From: Anaspis maculata
Lineage: Eukaryota; Arthropoda; Insecta; Coleoptera; Scraptiidae
Direction of reading: 5' to 3'
Length of the DNA stretch: 64,000 nucleotides
Assembly: GCA_949128115.1 (NCBI GenBank)
Contig: OX421963.1
Location: forward strand, 3,844,001-3,908,000
Below the pieces are notes generated by a model. That model was not told the DNA's origin, searched no databases, and saw only the letters and a list, made by a program, of their open reading frames with translations. Positions 33,710 to 45,405 of the stretch are shown here, piece after piece (positions within the stretch are counted from its first letter, which is position 1; each line of letters starts with the position of its first letter). Made by a program: the position numbers and the translations under genes.

Positions 33710-34320
33710 AGGATCTGCCCCGTTCGTAATAACATGGGAGATATCAGGAGGGTAAGATTCATACTCGGATACATAGAATAGAATAGCCTTTTTCAGGAAT
33801 AAGTCAATTCAAAGAGTGTAAATGAATATAGGGTGATTCAAAAGTGTCGGACTACCTTGGAGGTGCTAATACATAGTGTTTCAGGGATGATAGCAAAAAA
33901 TTCAACTGTGGGTAGATCTTGTCAAAATATGACGAAAACCTATACAACATTTTGCAAAGTTCTACCCAATGACGAAGATACAGCCGTCCAAAGTTCATTT
34001 TTTTCGGATTTCAAAAATTTGTAACTCAGGAACGTTTTGACAAATTCAGCTTCAATTCAGCTAAAGCTTAACAATTATACTTATGAACTATATCTTCACT
34101 TTTATAAATATATTGCTATACCTTAAAAAAAGCTAAAACTGGTTTGTCATAATTTTTCATCAACTTGCCAAATTTGGAAAGAATCCAACCAGTGGTGTAG
34201 GAGTTATGAGGGTCAATAATTTAGGAGCATCCGAAAAAAAGTTGACTTAAGGTGTCCCCTCATAATTTCTACGCCACTGATTGGATTCTTTCCAAATTCC
34301 AAACCAGCTTCTGCTGAATT
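33710..34320. repeat. Flank shared with copy 1, plus half fold-back
   Basis: This matches 1839-2340: GTAGGATCTGCCCCGTTCG, then GGGTGATTCAAAAGTGTCGG, then the left half of the fold-back described at 1970-2634. Homology ends near 34290, where P-type transposase sequence starts. Family A with this flank was therefore duplicated as one block. Confidence 0.7.
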
Positions 34321-35245
34321 AAAGCTTAATTTGTCGAAACGTTCTAAAATACTTTGTAAGAATTGCAATTGTTGGAAGTTTAATGCACTTTCTGGAAGAA
34401 AAAAAGATCTGACTACTGGTTTGATCTGCCAACTGTCGAGGAAATTCCCCTAATTTTGACGGGTAGTATATTACGTTCTCTGCAAATTCATCGAGCTCTA
34501 TTGGTGGGAACAATTTTATTTTGTCCTCAAGCTTTTCTGCTTCTTGTCCTTCAGCTATACGTTCCAAATTCACATCGGACATTTCCAGTTTCTTTCTGGT
34601 GCTGGAAATTGTCAGGATGTGCGTCTGGTCCTGAGCGACGCAATTTCCAATGTCTTTTTCAACAACCTGGTGCAGTAAGAGTCTCTTGTAACTTCTTATA
34701 AATTGTAAGCAATTGTGATTGTTGTTCCATCCAATCCTAGACCTACAACAAACAATCAATGTAGAATTAATATCATACAATTCGAAAAACAAAAAAACCA
34801 ACCTTATACTGCAAAAGAACAGTTCCAAATGATCTTGGCTGAACTTGTAGGTGAGGATATATTCAAGATGTTTTTCATCCAGTACTTGCTCTTAATATAT
34901 TTGCAGAAGTGATAGACTTGATACTGCAAACCCAAGATACGGCATCTTCCTAGTTGTTTTGTACAAAGGAGTACCTGCAGTGTTCGTAAGATGCAAAATG
35001 TATTGAATGGTCTCTTCTAGAAACGGTTTCGAATAATTTTTATTTGCTTCTTCTATGGGGGTTTTCTCGGCCATAAAGGTTTCGAGAATTCAGCAAGTCA
35101 AACAATTTATCGATTGTTCGAATAAACTTGATTATTGCTTCCGCACCTTTGAACTCATCTAACATGAGGTCTTTCGACAAAAATTCGAGTGCATCAGCTA
35201 CACTTGCACTGAGGGTTTGTGCAGCTAAATTAACCTGAAACATTA
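34315..35245 (-). pseudogene. P-type transposase remnant, second lineage
   Basis: C-terminal half of a different P-superfamily transposase in several frames. Recognisable pieces in order are VNLAAQTLSASVADALEFL and FKGAEAIIKFIRTIDKLFDL (35040-35245), PFLEETIQYILHL with RKMPYLGFAVSSL (34892-35060), the last catalytic region QDHLELFFCSIR (about 34800-34850), then after a GT-AG intron (about 34742-34802) GWNNNHNCLQF and EKDIGNCVAQD. No THAP domain or first catalytic Asp; at least two frame changes. It differs clearly from the 11-19 kb gene. Confidence 0.75.
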
Positions 35246-35895
35246 AGGTGATAGACAATATTTTTAAATTTTACCTGTGTAAAGTGTAAAGTGCCCCCGA
35301 CATATGTGCCTTTGCATCTGTGCATTCAAACTTCTACACAGATAGTAGGTACCTACACAAATTGTACGCACCAGTGGGGAAAACAAAATAAATTCATGTT
35401 TACCTGTATGGATGAAACAACTTGACCATTCGTTTTTTTGGTACCGAGACTTGTTGAAGATTTTGATTTTTCTGTTGATGAGCCCACTGCAGTTTTCTGT
35501 CGTTACCTTGGGGGGAGGCCGAGGAGGGGACATGGTTACTGAAGTCTGTGCTGAGGTATCACTTTCAAATAGGCGCGTCGCTTTGCTGGCATCACAGAAC
35601 TGGAAGTTCCTTCCCTGTTGGAATTTCAGAATATACATATTATACAGAACAAGTTACCTACTCAAACAAAGGACCCCGCATACAATTGAGCTAGTGTTTG
35701 GCTGTAGCCACCTCGGAAAGTTTCAACTTCAAAAAGAAGGAACTTTTCAGGAGCCTTCATGGGAAGACTTCGCAACTTTTCACTTTACAAGACTTCTGGT
35801 CAAAATCAGCTTGATATTTATCTCGAGTGCTTATTGAGATACTGACCCCTATTATACCTACCTATGGTTTGGCCTCAAGTACGGTACACCCATAA
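35246..35895. other. Unassigned segment upstream of P remnant
   Basis: A minus-strand 124-codon frame (35264-35638) with Pro-rich SPPRPPPK could be a linker exon of the same P-type gene, but I cannot confirm homology. Nothing else seen. Confidence 0.3.
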
Positions 35896-35899
35896 GGGT

Positions 35900-36745
35900 A
35901 AAATAGGTTGGTTCTGTTTTTTTGTCGGGAGCGGAGTAAGCGATGGGGCTGAAACTATTTTCCATGTGATGTGGAATGGGCAGGAAGCACGATAGTTTTT
36001 GCCCGGTGTCTGCAACTTTTTTGGTTTTGTTTCTTTGTCGTCGGGAGCGGCGTATGAGGGCGGCGGCGGCTGAAATAAATTTTCCTGCGATGTCGAATGG
36101 ACAGGAAACACGATAGTTTTTGTCCGGTGTCTGTAAATTCTGTGATTGTTTTTTTCTTGGGGACGGCGTATAGGGGACGAGGAACGAGGGCGGCTGTAAC
36201 TATTTTTCCTGCGTTGTCGAATAGACATTAAATACGATAGTTTTTGTCCTGTGTCTGTAATTTCTGTGGTTCTGTTTTTTTGTCGGGAGCGGCGGCGGCT
36301 GAAACCATTTTTCCTGCGTGTCTACTGGACAGGAAACATGATAGTTTTTGTCTGGTGTCTGTAACTTCTGTGGTTCGGTTTTTTCCTCGGGGGCGGCGTA
36401 TGGAGGGCGGCGGCGGCTAAAACTACTTTTCCTGCGATGTCGAATGAACAGAAAACACTATAATTTTTGTCCGATGTCTGTAAATTATTCGGTTCTGTTT
36501 CTTACTCGTCGGGGGCGGCGTATGGGAGCGGCGGCTGGAAAGATTTTCTCTGCGATGTCGAAGGGACCGGGAACACAATGGTTTTCACCTGTGGCTGTGA
36601 CTTTTTCGGTTCCGTTTCTTTTTCGTCGGGGGCGGTGTCAGTTGAAACTATTTTTCCTGTAATGCCCAATGTATAGGAAAAACCGAGGTAGAAGCAATGA
36701 TTTTTACCTCGTCTCTGTAACTTGCTTGCATCCCGTTTTCGGTGT
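35900..36745 (+). repeat. Minisatellite of about 120 bp units
   Basis: About seven diverged head-to-tail copies. GTGTCTGTAA-type anchors occur near 36003, 36125, 36250, 36354, 36473, 36589 and 36709 (spacing 104-125 bp). Each unit also has GGGAGCGGCGTA, TTTTCCTGCGATGTCGAA and GATAGTTTTTGTC. Confidence 0.8.
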
Positions 36746-36989
36746 CGGGGCGGCATCGGCAGCGGATTTTTGAACGATAAATTAACAAGTATTTCAGAGG
36801 CGCCAGCAAGAAGAGTTATTCCAAACGGAGAAATCCCATTACATTGTTCCATTGCATTATTGGCCTTGCAGCTGGCACACATGTGCGTTGCCAAGGCGCC
36901 CCGAGTCTCGACGAATTTTCACGAAAGCGTGACCCGATCGCGTGACGGACAAATGTGAGCTTTTCTCATGTATATATCACTTAATGTAT

Positions 36990-37330
36990 GTCCTCAAGTT
37001 CTGCTCCCCTACTTATAAACTCTGAATCACAGATTGAGCCGTACCAGAGCAGAGGAGTAATTGAGAATGCATTTGGTATTTTAGTTGCAAAATGGAGAAT
37101 CCTGGAAAAACCAATTATAGCAAAACTTGAAACAATCGAAAAAATGGTGGCTGCAGTTGTATACCTGCACAACTTTTTGAAGAAACGGGATTCACCTCGG
37201 GATTTACAGGTAGCAGATAACCTTAAGTATTGTCCTGCCAACTTTGTTGAGAGGCAAACCGAATCAGGGGAAGTCATCCAAGGAGAATGGAGGAACACAG
37301 TACTTCCTCCAGTTAATTTCCCTCAGTTAA
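36990..37330 (+). pseudogene. PIF/Harbinger transposase C-terminal fragment
   Basis: RGVIENAFGILVAKWRILEKPI and AVVYLHNFLKK match the last conserved block of Harbinger-type DDE transposases, whose E lies in the ENAFG motif. The DDE domain upstream is missing. Beyond about 37320 the frame passes into a CTGTACTGTAGTACTG-like simple palindrome, and PDTSPSAANMQRIL continues in another frame. Confidence 0.75.
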
Positions 37331-37720
37331 TACTGTGTACTGTACTACTGTACTGTAGTACTGTGTACTACTTCCTGACACATCACCTAGTGCTGCAAAC
37401 ATGCAAAGAATTCTTGCAAAGAATAGACTACATTTAGCCAAGAACATCGGTATACACTCTGTATCGAGCTCTGTATGTGAGAACATGAGAAAAGTTTTAA
37501 CAAGAATAATTATTTATTGATCATCGTCATTGTACTTTGAGGCTAGACTATACACTTTGTTCAAAATTTCAATTTCGGCTTGCATCCTTACACGCAGAGG
37601 TAATTTATCCAGGATGGTTTGTACTGTTAATAAAGCTGGTGATAGTGCAGGTGCAGGTGTAGGCTTTGGGGCTGGTTCTTTTGAAATATCCATCAGTAAC
37701 TTATCAGTTTCATCTGAAAT

Positions 37721-38300
37721 TTAGGATTGAGTCAAATAAAACTTGGCACTGTATAGATTAGTACCACATTTCTTCTGCCGCTTGGATGGATTCAACTGCG
37801 GTGAGGGAGTCTCCGGCAGAGAGGAATCATCTGACGTGCTTGAGTGAGTCCTATTGATATTGCCCAGTGTGTCTCTAGGACGATTTTCTTCCGCAAGGAA
37901 ACAAATCAAGTCGAAATGTTTCCATTTTTGTTTAGCTTCTCCTCCACTTCCAGATGGGTTATATGTCCTGTAAAAAAATACTCCTAATTTATATATTCTT
38001 TGAAACAATTCAAAATACTTGCAAGACAGAAATGATTGCTTAGCAGGTATATAAAATAACTTCCTATATTTACTTGAGATGTTTAAGGAATGTATCCTTC
38101 AAATTTTTGAACTTTTTTCCAACTGTCCAAGCGGAATCGCTCCCTCTATTTGCTCGTACACCTCTCTCCACAATCTCTCTTTCTTATCATTCGATCTTTC
38201 TTTGAGGGGTGAGAGTAGGTAGGATTCACCCGTCCTGGCGCAGAGGAGGAGGAGGAGGAGGAGAAATGAGGGGAGTAAGGGAGAGTCACCTAATATGGGA
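37721..38300 (-). pseudogene. MADF-domain partner of Harbinger element, decayed
   Basis: The 5' exon encodes ERLWREVYEQIEG and, after a frame change, AWTVGKKFKNLKDTFLKHL, a MADF/Myb-like DNA-binding signature. After an intron with acceptor TTTTTTACAG (about 37970), GTYNPSGSGG, KWKHFDLICFLAEENRPR and SSLPETPSPQ follow. Harbinger elements usually carry such a second gene, convergent with the transposase, as here. The frameshift marks it as dead. Confidence 0.6.
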
Positions 38301-39252
38301 TCACAGGTGATATGGACCAGTATAGGGAAAAGTTGTCTAATATGTGATCTTGAGGTAATGTGGACCACCTGTCAAATGTCAACTGTCTAACCTGAACATA
38401 TCAAGCTCTCTCCCTCTCACGCAATTCTCGCTTTTCCTCTCTCTAACTGAGGTTAGATTATCTGAGATTTCGTGTAAAAGGAATGCAGCTATTATCAGAG
38501 GAGGAGGAGTGGCGGGAAGGATGGTAGAGAGTGTTCTAACCTGGAACCTAATAGATTGTTGTAGGGGAGAGTTGCTTAATATGGGACCAGTGAATGATAT
38601 AGACCAACAATCTTATCACAAGATCAATCATTTCAACTCGTGAATCAGAACCCGAACTCCAAATAAGAATGATTATCAATACCCTTATATATAAAAACAA
38701 CCAATCAAGTTCAACAAATTTATTTCCAACAATTCAAAAGATGACGATCCACATAAATAGAATGTATGACAATGCTTCAAAATGAATCAAAATGTTGGTA
38801 TTCCATCAATAATTATGATATATAACAAGATAATACAACAACATCTTTGTCCATTTCGCTGTTGAGACCCTGGGCCCTTGGTGCCAAGAGGCTATAGATT
38901 TTGTATACCAACTGGGGAAGCTCACAGCAGATGCCACCGGAGAAGACAGATCGAGGTGCTATATAACCCAAAGGATCAGCCTAGCTATCCAAAAGGGAAA
39001 TGCAGCTTGCATAATGGGTACCATTCCACCTTCTCTACCCTTACATGAAATTTTTTACCTATTATAACATATTTTATATACTTATACAAAAAAAGATTTA
39101 TAGTTTTAAATATAAGAGAAATGTAAAATGTTAACAAAATATACATATATTCTTTACAAGATGATTTCTGTACACTACTAAACCACTATTATCCATAAGA
39201 GAAAATAGTGTAGATTATGTCTAACATCTTACGGATGTAAATACCACCTTTT
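38301..39252. other. Gene-poor A/T-rich segment
   Basis: No gene. Diverged motifs of the form CACCTAATATGGGATCA / GTGATATGGACCA recur at 38288, 38335 and 38572, suggesting an old short repeat. Confidence 0.35.
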
Positions 39253-40057
39253 TATATACCGTCCGTTTTTTTTTTCTAGGCCCCACCGCGTAGCCTCTTT
39301 ATTATAGATTTCACACCCAACATATTATATATTTTTGAAATCAGAAGAACAAAATCTTTCGATTTATGGTATGTCAAATTATTTTTGACAGATGTCATTT
39401 TTTGACAATTGACAGAATAGTACTTGTGGTATATCATTTTAAAGCCCATAACATTCTTAGGAAAACTGTCTTTTCATTTTTAGAATAGGATGTCTTTCAC
39501 AGCTTCTAGAGGTCTTCAAATAGGAAAAATTGTTGAAATTCAGAAATACTCAATAAGTACGTAAGTAGGTAAAACAGGTATTTTTTAATATTAACTAATC
39601 ATAATAATCAATAAATACTCACAATGAAACGAAAAATGTCCTGAAGAAGTTACTCGAACAGACCGTCTCTTTGTTCCTTGACTAAGAGATTCGACGACCG
39701 GTGAATTGGAACTGCCAGCCCAACGCGATGGTATCCGAGGTGGCCAGATATGACCACCTCGATTTTTATATGAGCCTATCTGAAAGATAAGGTGTTCATA
39801 GAATTTCCCGCTAATTTGGACAATTCAAAATCAGAATATCATCATCAGTTGATATTAAAAATACCTATTAATTATTGAGTGGGCATTTCTGAATTTTAAC
39901 AATTTTTCCTATTCAAAGACCTCCAGAAGCTGTAAAAGACATCCTATTCTAGAAATGAAAACACAGTTTTCCTGAGAATTTTATGGGCTTCAAAATGGTG
40001 TGTCACAAGTACTAATCTGTCAATTGTCAAAAGGCAAAAAAAAACGGACGGTATATG
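39253..40057. mobile_element. Fold-back element with TATACCGTCCG ends
   Basis: TATATACCGTCCGTTTTTTT at the left is mirrored by AAAAAAACGGACGGTATAT at the right. Matching inner arms include AGGATGTCTTTCACAGCTTC (about 39490) and its partner near 39930. About 800 bp, with a short non-paired centre. TA at both ends is compatible with a mariner-type target duplication. Confidence 0.65.
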
Positions 40058-40427
40058 TATAGTTTTTATTAAAACATCTTCTCAACAATACAATACAATA
40101 AAAATAGGTGAATAAACATATAAAAATTAAAGAATTAACGTGTAGAGAAACTTAATTAGGTATAGAAATCATGTATAAACTATAAACTATGATATTTTAT
40201 ATAAATGGTGTCGGAACATATGTATAGATTTTTCAAGTGTTATCGATGCCACAGATTTGCAAAATTTAGATGGAGAAATTCCAAACTTTGTACAAAATTC
40301 TTGAAAATCTGATCATCATAATTATAAGCATATTTAAGCTTTATAAGCTATAAAGCTTTATAAGCAATTATAAAGCAAAAACTTTACTCATCAGAGCGAT
40401 CCATATAGCCCAAGAAAAATAGATTTT

Positions 40428-41320
40428 GACCTCAAAAAAAATACTGTAGTCGTGAAAATCACAGGTTTCGTTCAGAATCTTGTGCTCTTTCCAAATTTTT
40501 GGGTTTCAGAAAAATCCCAGCAGAGGCTTTTTTTTTAGAGCTGTCAAAAATCTGAAAACTTATAATTCCGAACAATTTCAAATTAAGCTCAATTTTTCAT
40601 GAGATTTCAGGTACACACAGTTATGTGGAGACTGCAAATGTTGAGAATGAACATTTGAACAATTCTGAACCAAATACGATGAGAAATTTCATAGTTCTAT
40701 TGGAACATTTTGATTTGCTCTGTCAAATGTATATGATATAAGAAAAATAGTAGTTAAAAAGTTAAGTTAAAAGTTTGTTTTCCTCCTTATCGGCTTCTTC
40801 AACGCCATAGGAGTTATTTGCGTTTATTTATAATTTAATACATTTGAAAAAACCTCGATTAACGCAAAATGTGGACAGCACAAAACACCCAGACATAACT
40901 AGGAATCGAACCTAGGACCAACCGTACCACAGGCTGATGCACGACCACCTGTGCTACGGGGCCGTCAAGAAAAATAGTAAAAAAATCGCTAGAACCTTGG
41001 AAAAGATATAGACGTCCTGAAAATTTGACTTTCCGTTCAGACTTGAATGCTCTACGACATACCCAAAATTGACAGAAATCCCACCCCGGGGTCTTGAGTT
41101 ATCGGAGGGGGGGGAATCAATTGCAACTAAGAATGAAGGGGATGAAACCTGTTCATCCACTGGATGCAAATATCATATCATCATCCCAGGCTTTTTAGTC
41201 GAAAAAACGGCAAAACATGAAACAAATTGAAACACGGTCAATCTCTTCAGCTTTGGGTTCACTAGACTTTGCTGTATAACATACAAAAAGTCCCCAACTT
41301 TCCCCCGTGTGCGTCATTGT
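40428..41320. repeat. Left arm of 6.7-kb inverted repeat
   Basis: Reverse complement of 45406-47102 apart from insertions. Shared landmarks are TACTGTAGTCGTGAAAA, GCTCAATTTTTCATGAGATT, GTTATGTGGAGACTGCAAATG, ATCCCACCCCGGGG and CCCCAACTTTC. It holds a SINE (40751-40966). The spacer between arms is about 4.1 kb. Confidence 0.75.
40751..40966 (-). mobile_element. tRNA-derived SINE with 11-bp target duplication
   Basis: On the minus strand it starts GACGGCCCCGTAGCACAGG, with box A (TAGCACAGGTGGTCG) and box B (GGTTCGATTCC), then a unique body of about 130 bp. AAGAAAAATAG flanks both ends (40740-40750 and 40967-40977). The opposite arm of the inverted repeat (near 46780) has the site without the insertion. 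A non-autonomous, pol III-promoted retroelement. Confidence 0.85.
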
Positions 41321-41434
41321 TTTTTTGACAGGCAAAGATGAAGACACCTCAAAGTGCACTTTCCGCCTAAAAATGCTCCTAGTTCTCAACCACCTAACCG
41401 ATTTCTCTTATTTTGGTCCTGAATGAAAGATAAT

Positions 41435-41677
41435 GGCCCGTATTCATATCCCACTTTTAAGCTAAAAGCGCTTTTAGTGCGATGTGCATTTAGGGGCATT
41501 TCTCATATTTCAGTGTTCAAAAATACATTATTGCGATTGGGAGCGATTGTATGTACTTAATTGCAATTAATTTGCGCGTTAATTTGTATTTTTGAACACT
41601 AAAATATGAGAAATGCCCCTAAATGCGCATCGCACTAAAAGCGCTTTTAGCTTAAAAGTGGGATATGAATACGGGCC
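41435..41677. mobile_element. Hairpin MITE, GGCC-GTATTC family, copy 2
   Basis: A 243-bp nearly perfect hairpin: GGCCCGTATTCATATCCCAC with the exact complement at the right end. AAT lies on both sides (41432-41434 and 41678-41680), a possible 3-bp target duplication as in Harbinger-type MITEs. Copy 1 at 20797 is more diverged. Confidence 0.8.
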
Positions 41678-42403
41678 AATGAATCAGAGTGAATGATATA
41701 CGGGATAGCTTTTGTCCAAAATTTGACACAACAGACCTAATTTCTTGATAATGACTTTTTTCGTGTTTTTTTTCTTATGCTTCAGTTAACATTTTACTTT
41801 TGCATCGACCACTAAATATCACTTGGTATTATTATATGCAGTAGATTTCCTACAGTCTTAGCTTCAAAATGACGTATCTTTTAGCTCCATTGTGAATTGT
41901 CCAGCAATTCCAATAAGGATTCTATGAAGTTACGTCAAACGCATTATATGGGGAAAATCACTTCAACATTATCAACCTAGACTTTGATCTATAATAATTG
42001 ATCCTACGTTCAATATGCACAGTATCGTACTGACTAAATCTGGTCTGGTAATACTCGTGTGAGTAGATACTAGGTAAAGTTTCTCAATTTTCTCCTTTGT
42101 GCATCATGTTTTTAGCGCTACTACTTGTAGAGCTTATAGTTTATTCGATCTTGTTATTGCCGTCTGCAGTGTCCGGCAATATCTCCGCTACTAAACTTCG
42201 GATGGGTACTCTAGATGTACAAACAACAAAGATATTTCATTCCATTAATAGTCCGTCCGTCCGTCTGTGTGTCTGTCATTCCACGCAATATCGCAGCTCC
42301 TAGACCTCGGATTAACCTAGGATTTTCGCTAGATAATAATAGCTAAGGTACTCTAGGTGTAAACAAACAACACGGTGGGCTACGCGGGAGCACCCACGTG
42401 TAG

Positions 42404-42616
42404 TTGGTCCCCGTCAAGACGCATCTTCCTCCAGCTCCGGAGACTCTTTTGAAGATAATGTCTTGCAACTGCAAGAAGAACTGCGGTCTAAAATGTAGAT
42501 GCAGGCGATCTTCCTTGTCTTGTTCGCAGATGGGTAAGTGCTGTGGGGGCACAACATGTGAAAATCTACCCTTCCTTGTTGAGTATGACCCTGAGGACGA
42601 TCTGTTATTTTTATAA
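42404..42616 (+). pseudogene. CXC-like Cys-rich C-terminal fragment
   Basis: The frame encodes PVKTHLPPAPETLLKIMSC followed by CNCKKNCGLKCRCRRSS, CSQMGKCCGGTTC and an acidic tail. The cysteine spacing resembles the tesmin/TSO1 CXC motif, and this type of ending occurs on repeat-associated insect proteins. No upstream coding sequence was found, so it is probably the last exon of a lost or fragmented gene. The DNA-binding role is known for CXC domains, not shown here. Confidence 0.5.
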
Positions 42617-45405
42617 ACTTAGGTATGTTTTTAGTCCTTTCAGGTGCTAAATAACTTTGCTATTATTTTAGATGGGTATAGGTAGGTACTATCGGTAGGT
42701 ATTCGAGGTAATTATCGATTTATTGTTTGGAAATCAATAGACGAGTTTTTAACAAAGCTAATATTGGACAAAATAAGCTTCAAGTACGGATGGTAAGCTA
42801 GAAGCGATTTTTTTTTACTACTAGTGAACTTGAAATTTTAATAATAATTATTTGATATTTTTTGCAGAGCATGGCTATAAAGATCTTCCTGTGCTGTGCT
42901 AGACTTCCAATACATTATTAATATGTAAATACAATGTTGAAGCTCTGATTTGAGAAGATTGTGAACAGTTTTTGATGAAAAAAATGATAATTTCCTCTTA
43001 AAAATTGTAGATTTTCAATTTACGATATTTTCACGTTGAATACATTGTCGCCTATTTTTCCCTTCAGGTCGCTGAAGGCGGCACTCAGTTTTTTTCTATG
43101 TGGAGAGCAAGGCGTGGGTTCTTAAAGGTTACACAAAAACTGCTACAACTAAATTTATATTTCAAAAGGCGCCAATCGGGCGTGTAGCTAGTTCAGATGG
43201 TTGGAATTGATATATTCCCGATTTTTACACAATTCCCGTGTTGTGTGAAACACGGCTGTACGCTCTACAGATGGTTGTAACTCGAACGCACTCGAGAGCT
43301 GTCAAACAGCTGACGGGTGACGTCTTCGAAGTGTCAAAAAAAAACAAGAGTAGTTGATGGTAAATAAATGCAGCTAAATTATGGAAAATATGAATTGAAC
43401 TAGGCAAATCGGGAGAATAATTGGAGTATATTCGACGTAATTGACACGGAATTATCGAAAGGTATGTGCAATTTAAAATAGTAACAAATAAAAATATGAT
43501 ATTGACTTCTTGCTAAATTTCAGCCCGAGCCTCCTCGGCCAGTGAAAACGAGCTTCACAGGGCACAGGCAAGACGTGAGGATGTTGGCAGAGGTGTTGAA
43601 TGCCTACTGCTCTTCAAACGCGAAACCCCAGGAAAACTACCCCCCAGCGTGTCTGGTTCCGACAAGGTTTTGTCGAATAATTGAAGGTTTGCCTAACCTA
43701 ACCTATAATACCTTGGATCCAAGTTAAAAGGTTTCGGGGCGCTCACTTGATTAAGTGATATTCTTAAAAACAAAACAACAACGCTAAATGGGCAACTTAA
43801 ACTTAGGGATGCGGAAGAACTAGAACATCTCACGTGACCCCTGGTGCAGCGCGAAGTCGTCTTCCACCGGTCCGGGTACGTGGCTTGACTCGCAGATGAC
43901 GTGCAGCACTCTGGCACAAGGTGGACGAAGGCGTGCTGGTTGAGCTTCAGCGAAGATGGTACTAGCAGCCAAAATCGAAGGAGTTGACCGCAGCGAGTTG
44001 GCTTATCGGCTTCGGTGGTCACCGGTGAAAACAGCGTACATCATATTATGGAAATTCGTCGGCAGCGTAACTGGATGATATGAAGGACGGAGAGAGAACG
44101 TGGGAAACGTAGATAACGTACGAAAACGTAGATGTAGCGGTACAAACGTGGATGATCCCAGATAAAGCTAAAATTTGAGGTTCGGCAACTTTTTGACTTT
44201 AAAATCGAACTTTCTAACTCACCCTTTTCAGGTTATTCTCATGGCACACAAGAGGTGCGAAAAGACAGGAGGAGGCAACATGAAACAAATGGGGGCTCTC
44301 AGGCCTGCCCTTCAACGGAGAAACAGAACAAATTGCCTCCTACAATACTAACTGTCACTCTTCTTTTCTTGAATTGAATTCCCTTATCAGTAAAGTTCTC
44401 TATCATGTCGTTTCTTTTGCCGTTTCCTCTCTCATCTGTACCGCGATAATTCAAATAATTCACTGCTTTATTGACCACTCTCTTTAGGTTTTATATGGAA
44501 TTTTGCAAACTTGAAATAAATTTTTATGTGAAAAAAATGTAGAAATTTTAATTGCTACAACATCAATGTTCGAAATTTTGAATAGGATTGATAACTGCAA
44601 CTATTTCACGCATTTACATCAGGCATTCAACATAATTATCTTTTCTTGGATACTATAAAATCGAGTTGGTTTGATGTTCGGTGGAAGCCAGCTTGAAACT
44701 GAAAAATGTGGCTATACTCGCGGGAAAGTTGCTGTTGTTAGATTATTATTATTTTAATGTAAAGTGTTGTTTTTTTCGGAAGCTAGAGAATTGTTTTGGC
44801 TACAAGAAGAAACCTTGAAAGATGAAATAGAAGCGATATTACAGCTACAATACAATTTTTTTCAAGTGCGCGGAGATATTTCTGAGTGACATTTAGGACT
44901 TCGACATTTTTTTCAATTAATTATTTATTTCACCTTGTAACCACTTTCCTCGCGTTTGTGATATGATAGTCTTGTGCAGAAAGGTCTATATTATTCATCC
45001 AATCTTAAATCCAAATGATTAATGCATCAAACGCGAAAATAACCCAAATTGAAAAACCGGCTTTATTTTGGTCCAAAAATCACGTTTTTCGGCCGAAAAT
45101 TACTCAAAAGATTTTTTAAACAGAATTTAAATGTCATAATCGGATTTGCAAGGTCAGATTTAGTAGGAAACGATACCCAACATGATAGTATTGTCTCAAT
45201 ATTAATGAAAACCAAATTTCTTGCATAGGTCACCAATTGCCCCCCTCCCGAGCTCCCCTCACGGGGACCATAGACATCTAGTTTGTCAATAAGTTTCACT
45301 TACACCCCATTGTATCCAAAAATAATAAATTTGAAGCCACTGACTAGATTACTTTTGTACTAGAATTTTTTTATTGAAAATTTTGCCCCCCCCCCCTCAA
45401 AAATT
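42617..45405. other. Spacer of inverted repeat, no recognised gene
   Basis: Possible splice signals occur (donor GTATGT near 43461, acceptor TTTCAG near 43523), with a short frame after the acceptor (43542-43727), but I recognise no protein. 43690-44100 is GC-richer and gene-less. C-rich and G-rich short tracts lie at 45240-45400. Confidence 0.35.

Noticed and set aside
35264..35638. Confident P-type linker exon
   Set aside because: Position fits but no diagnostic motif is visible; left as unassigned.
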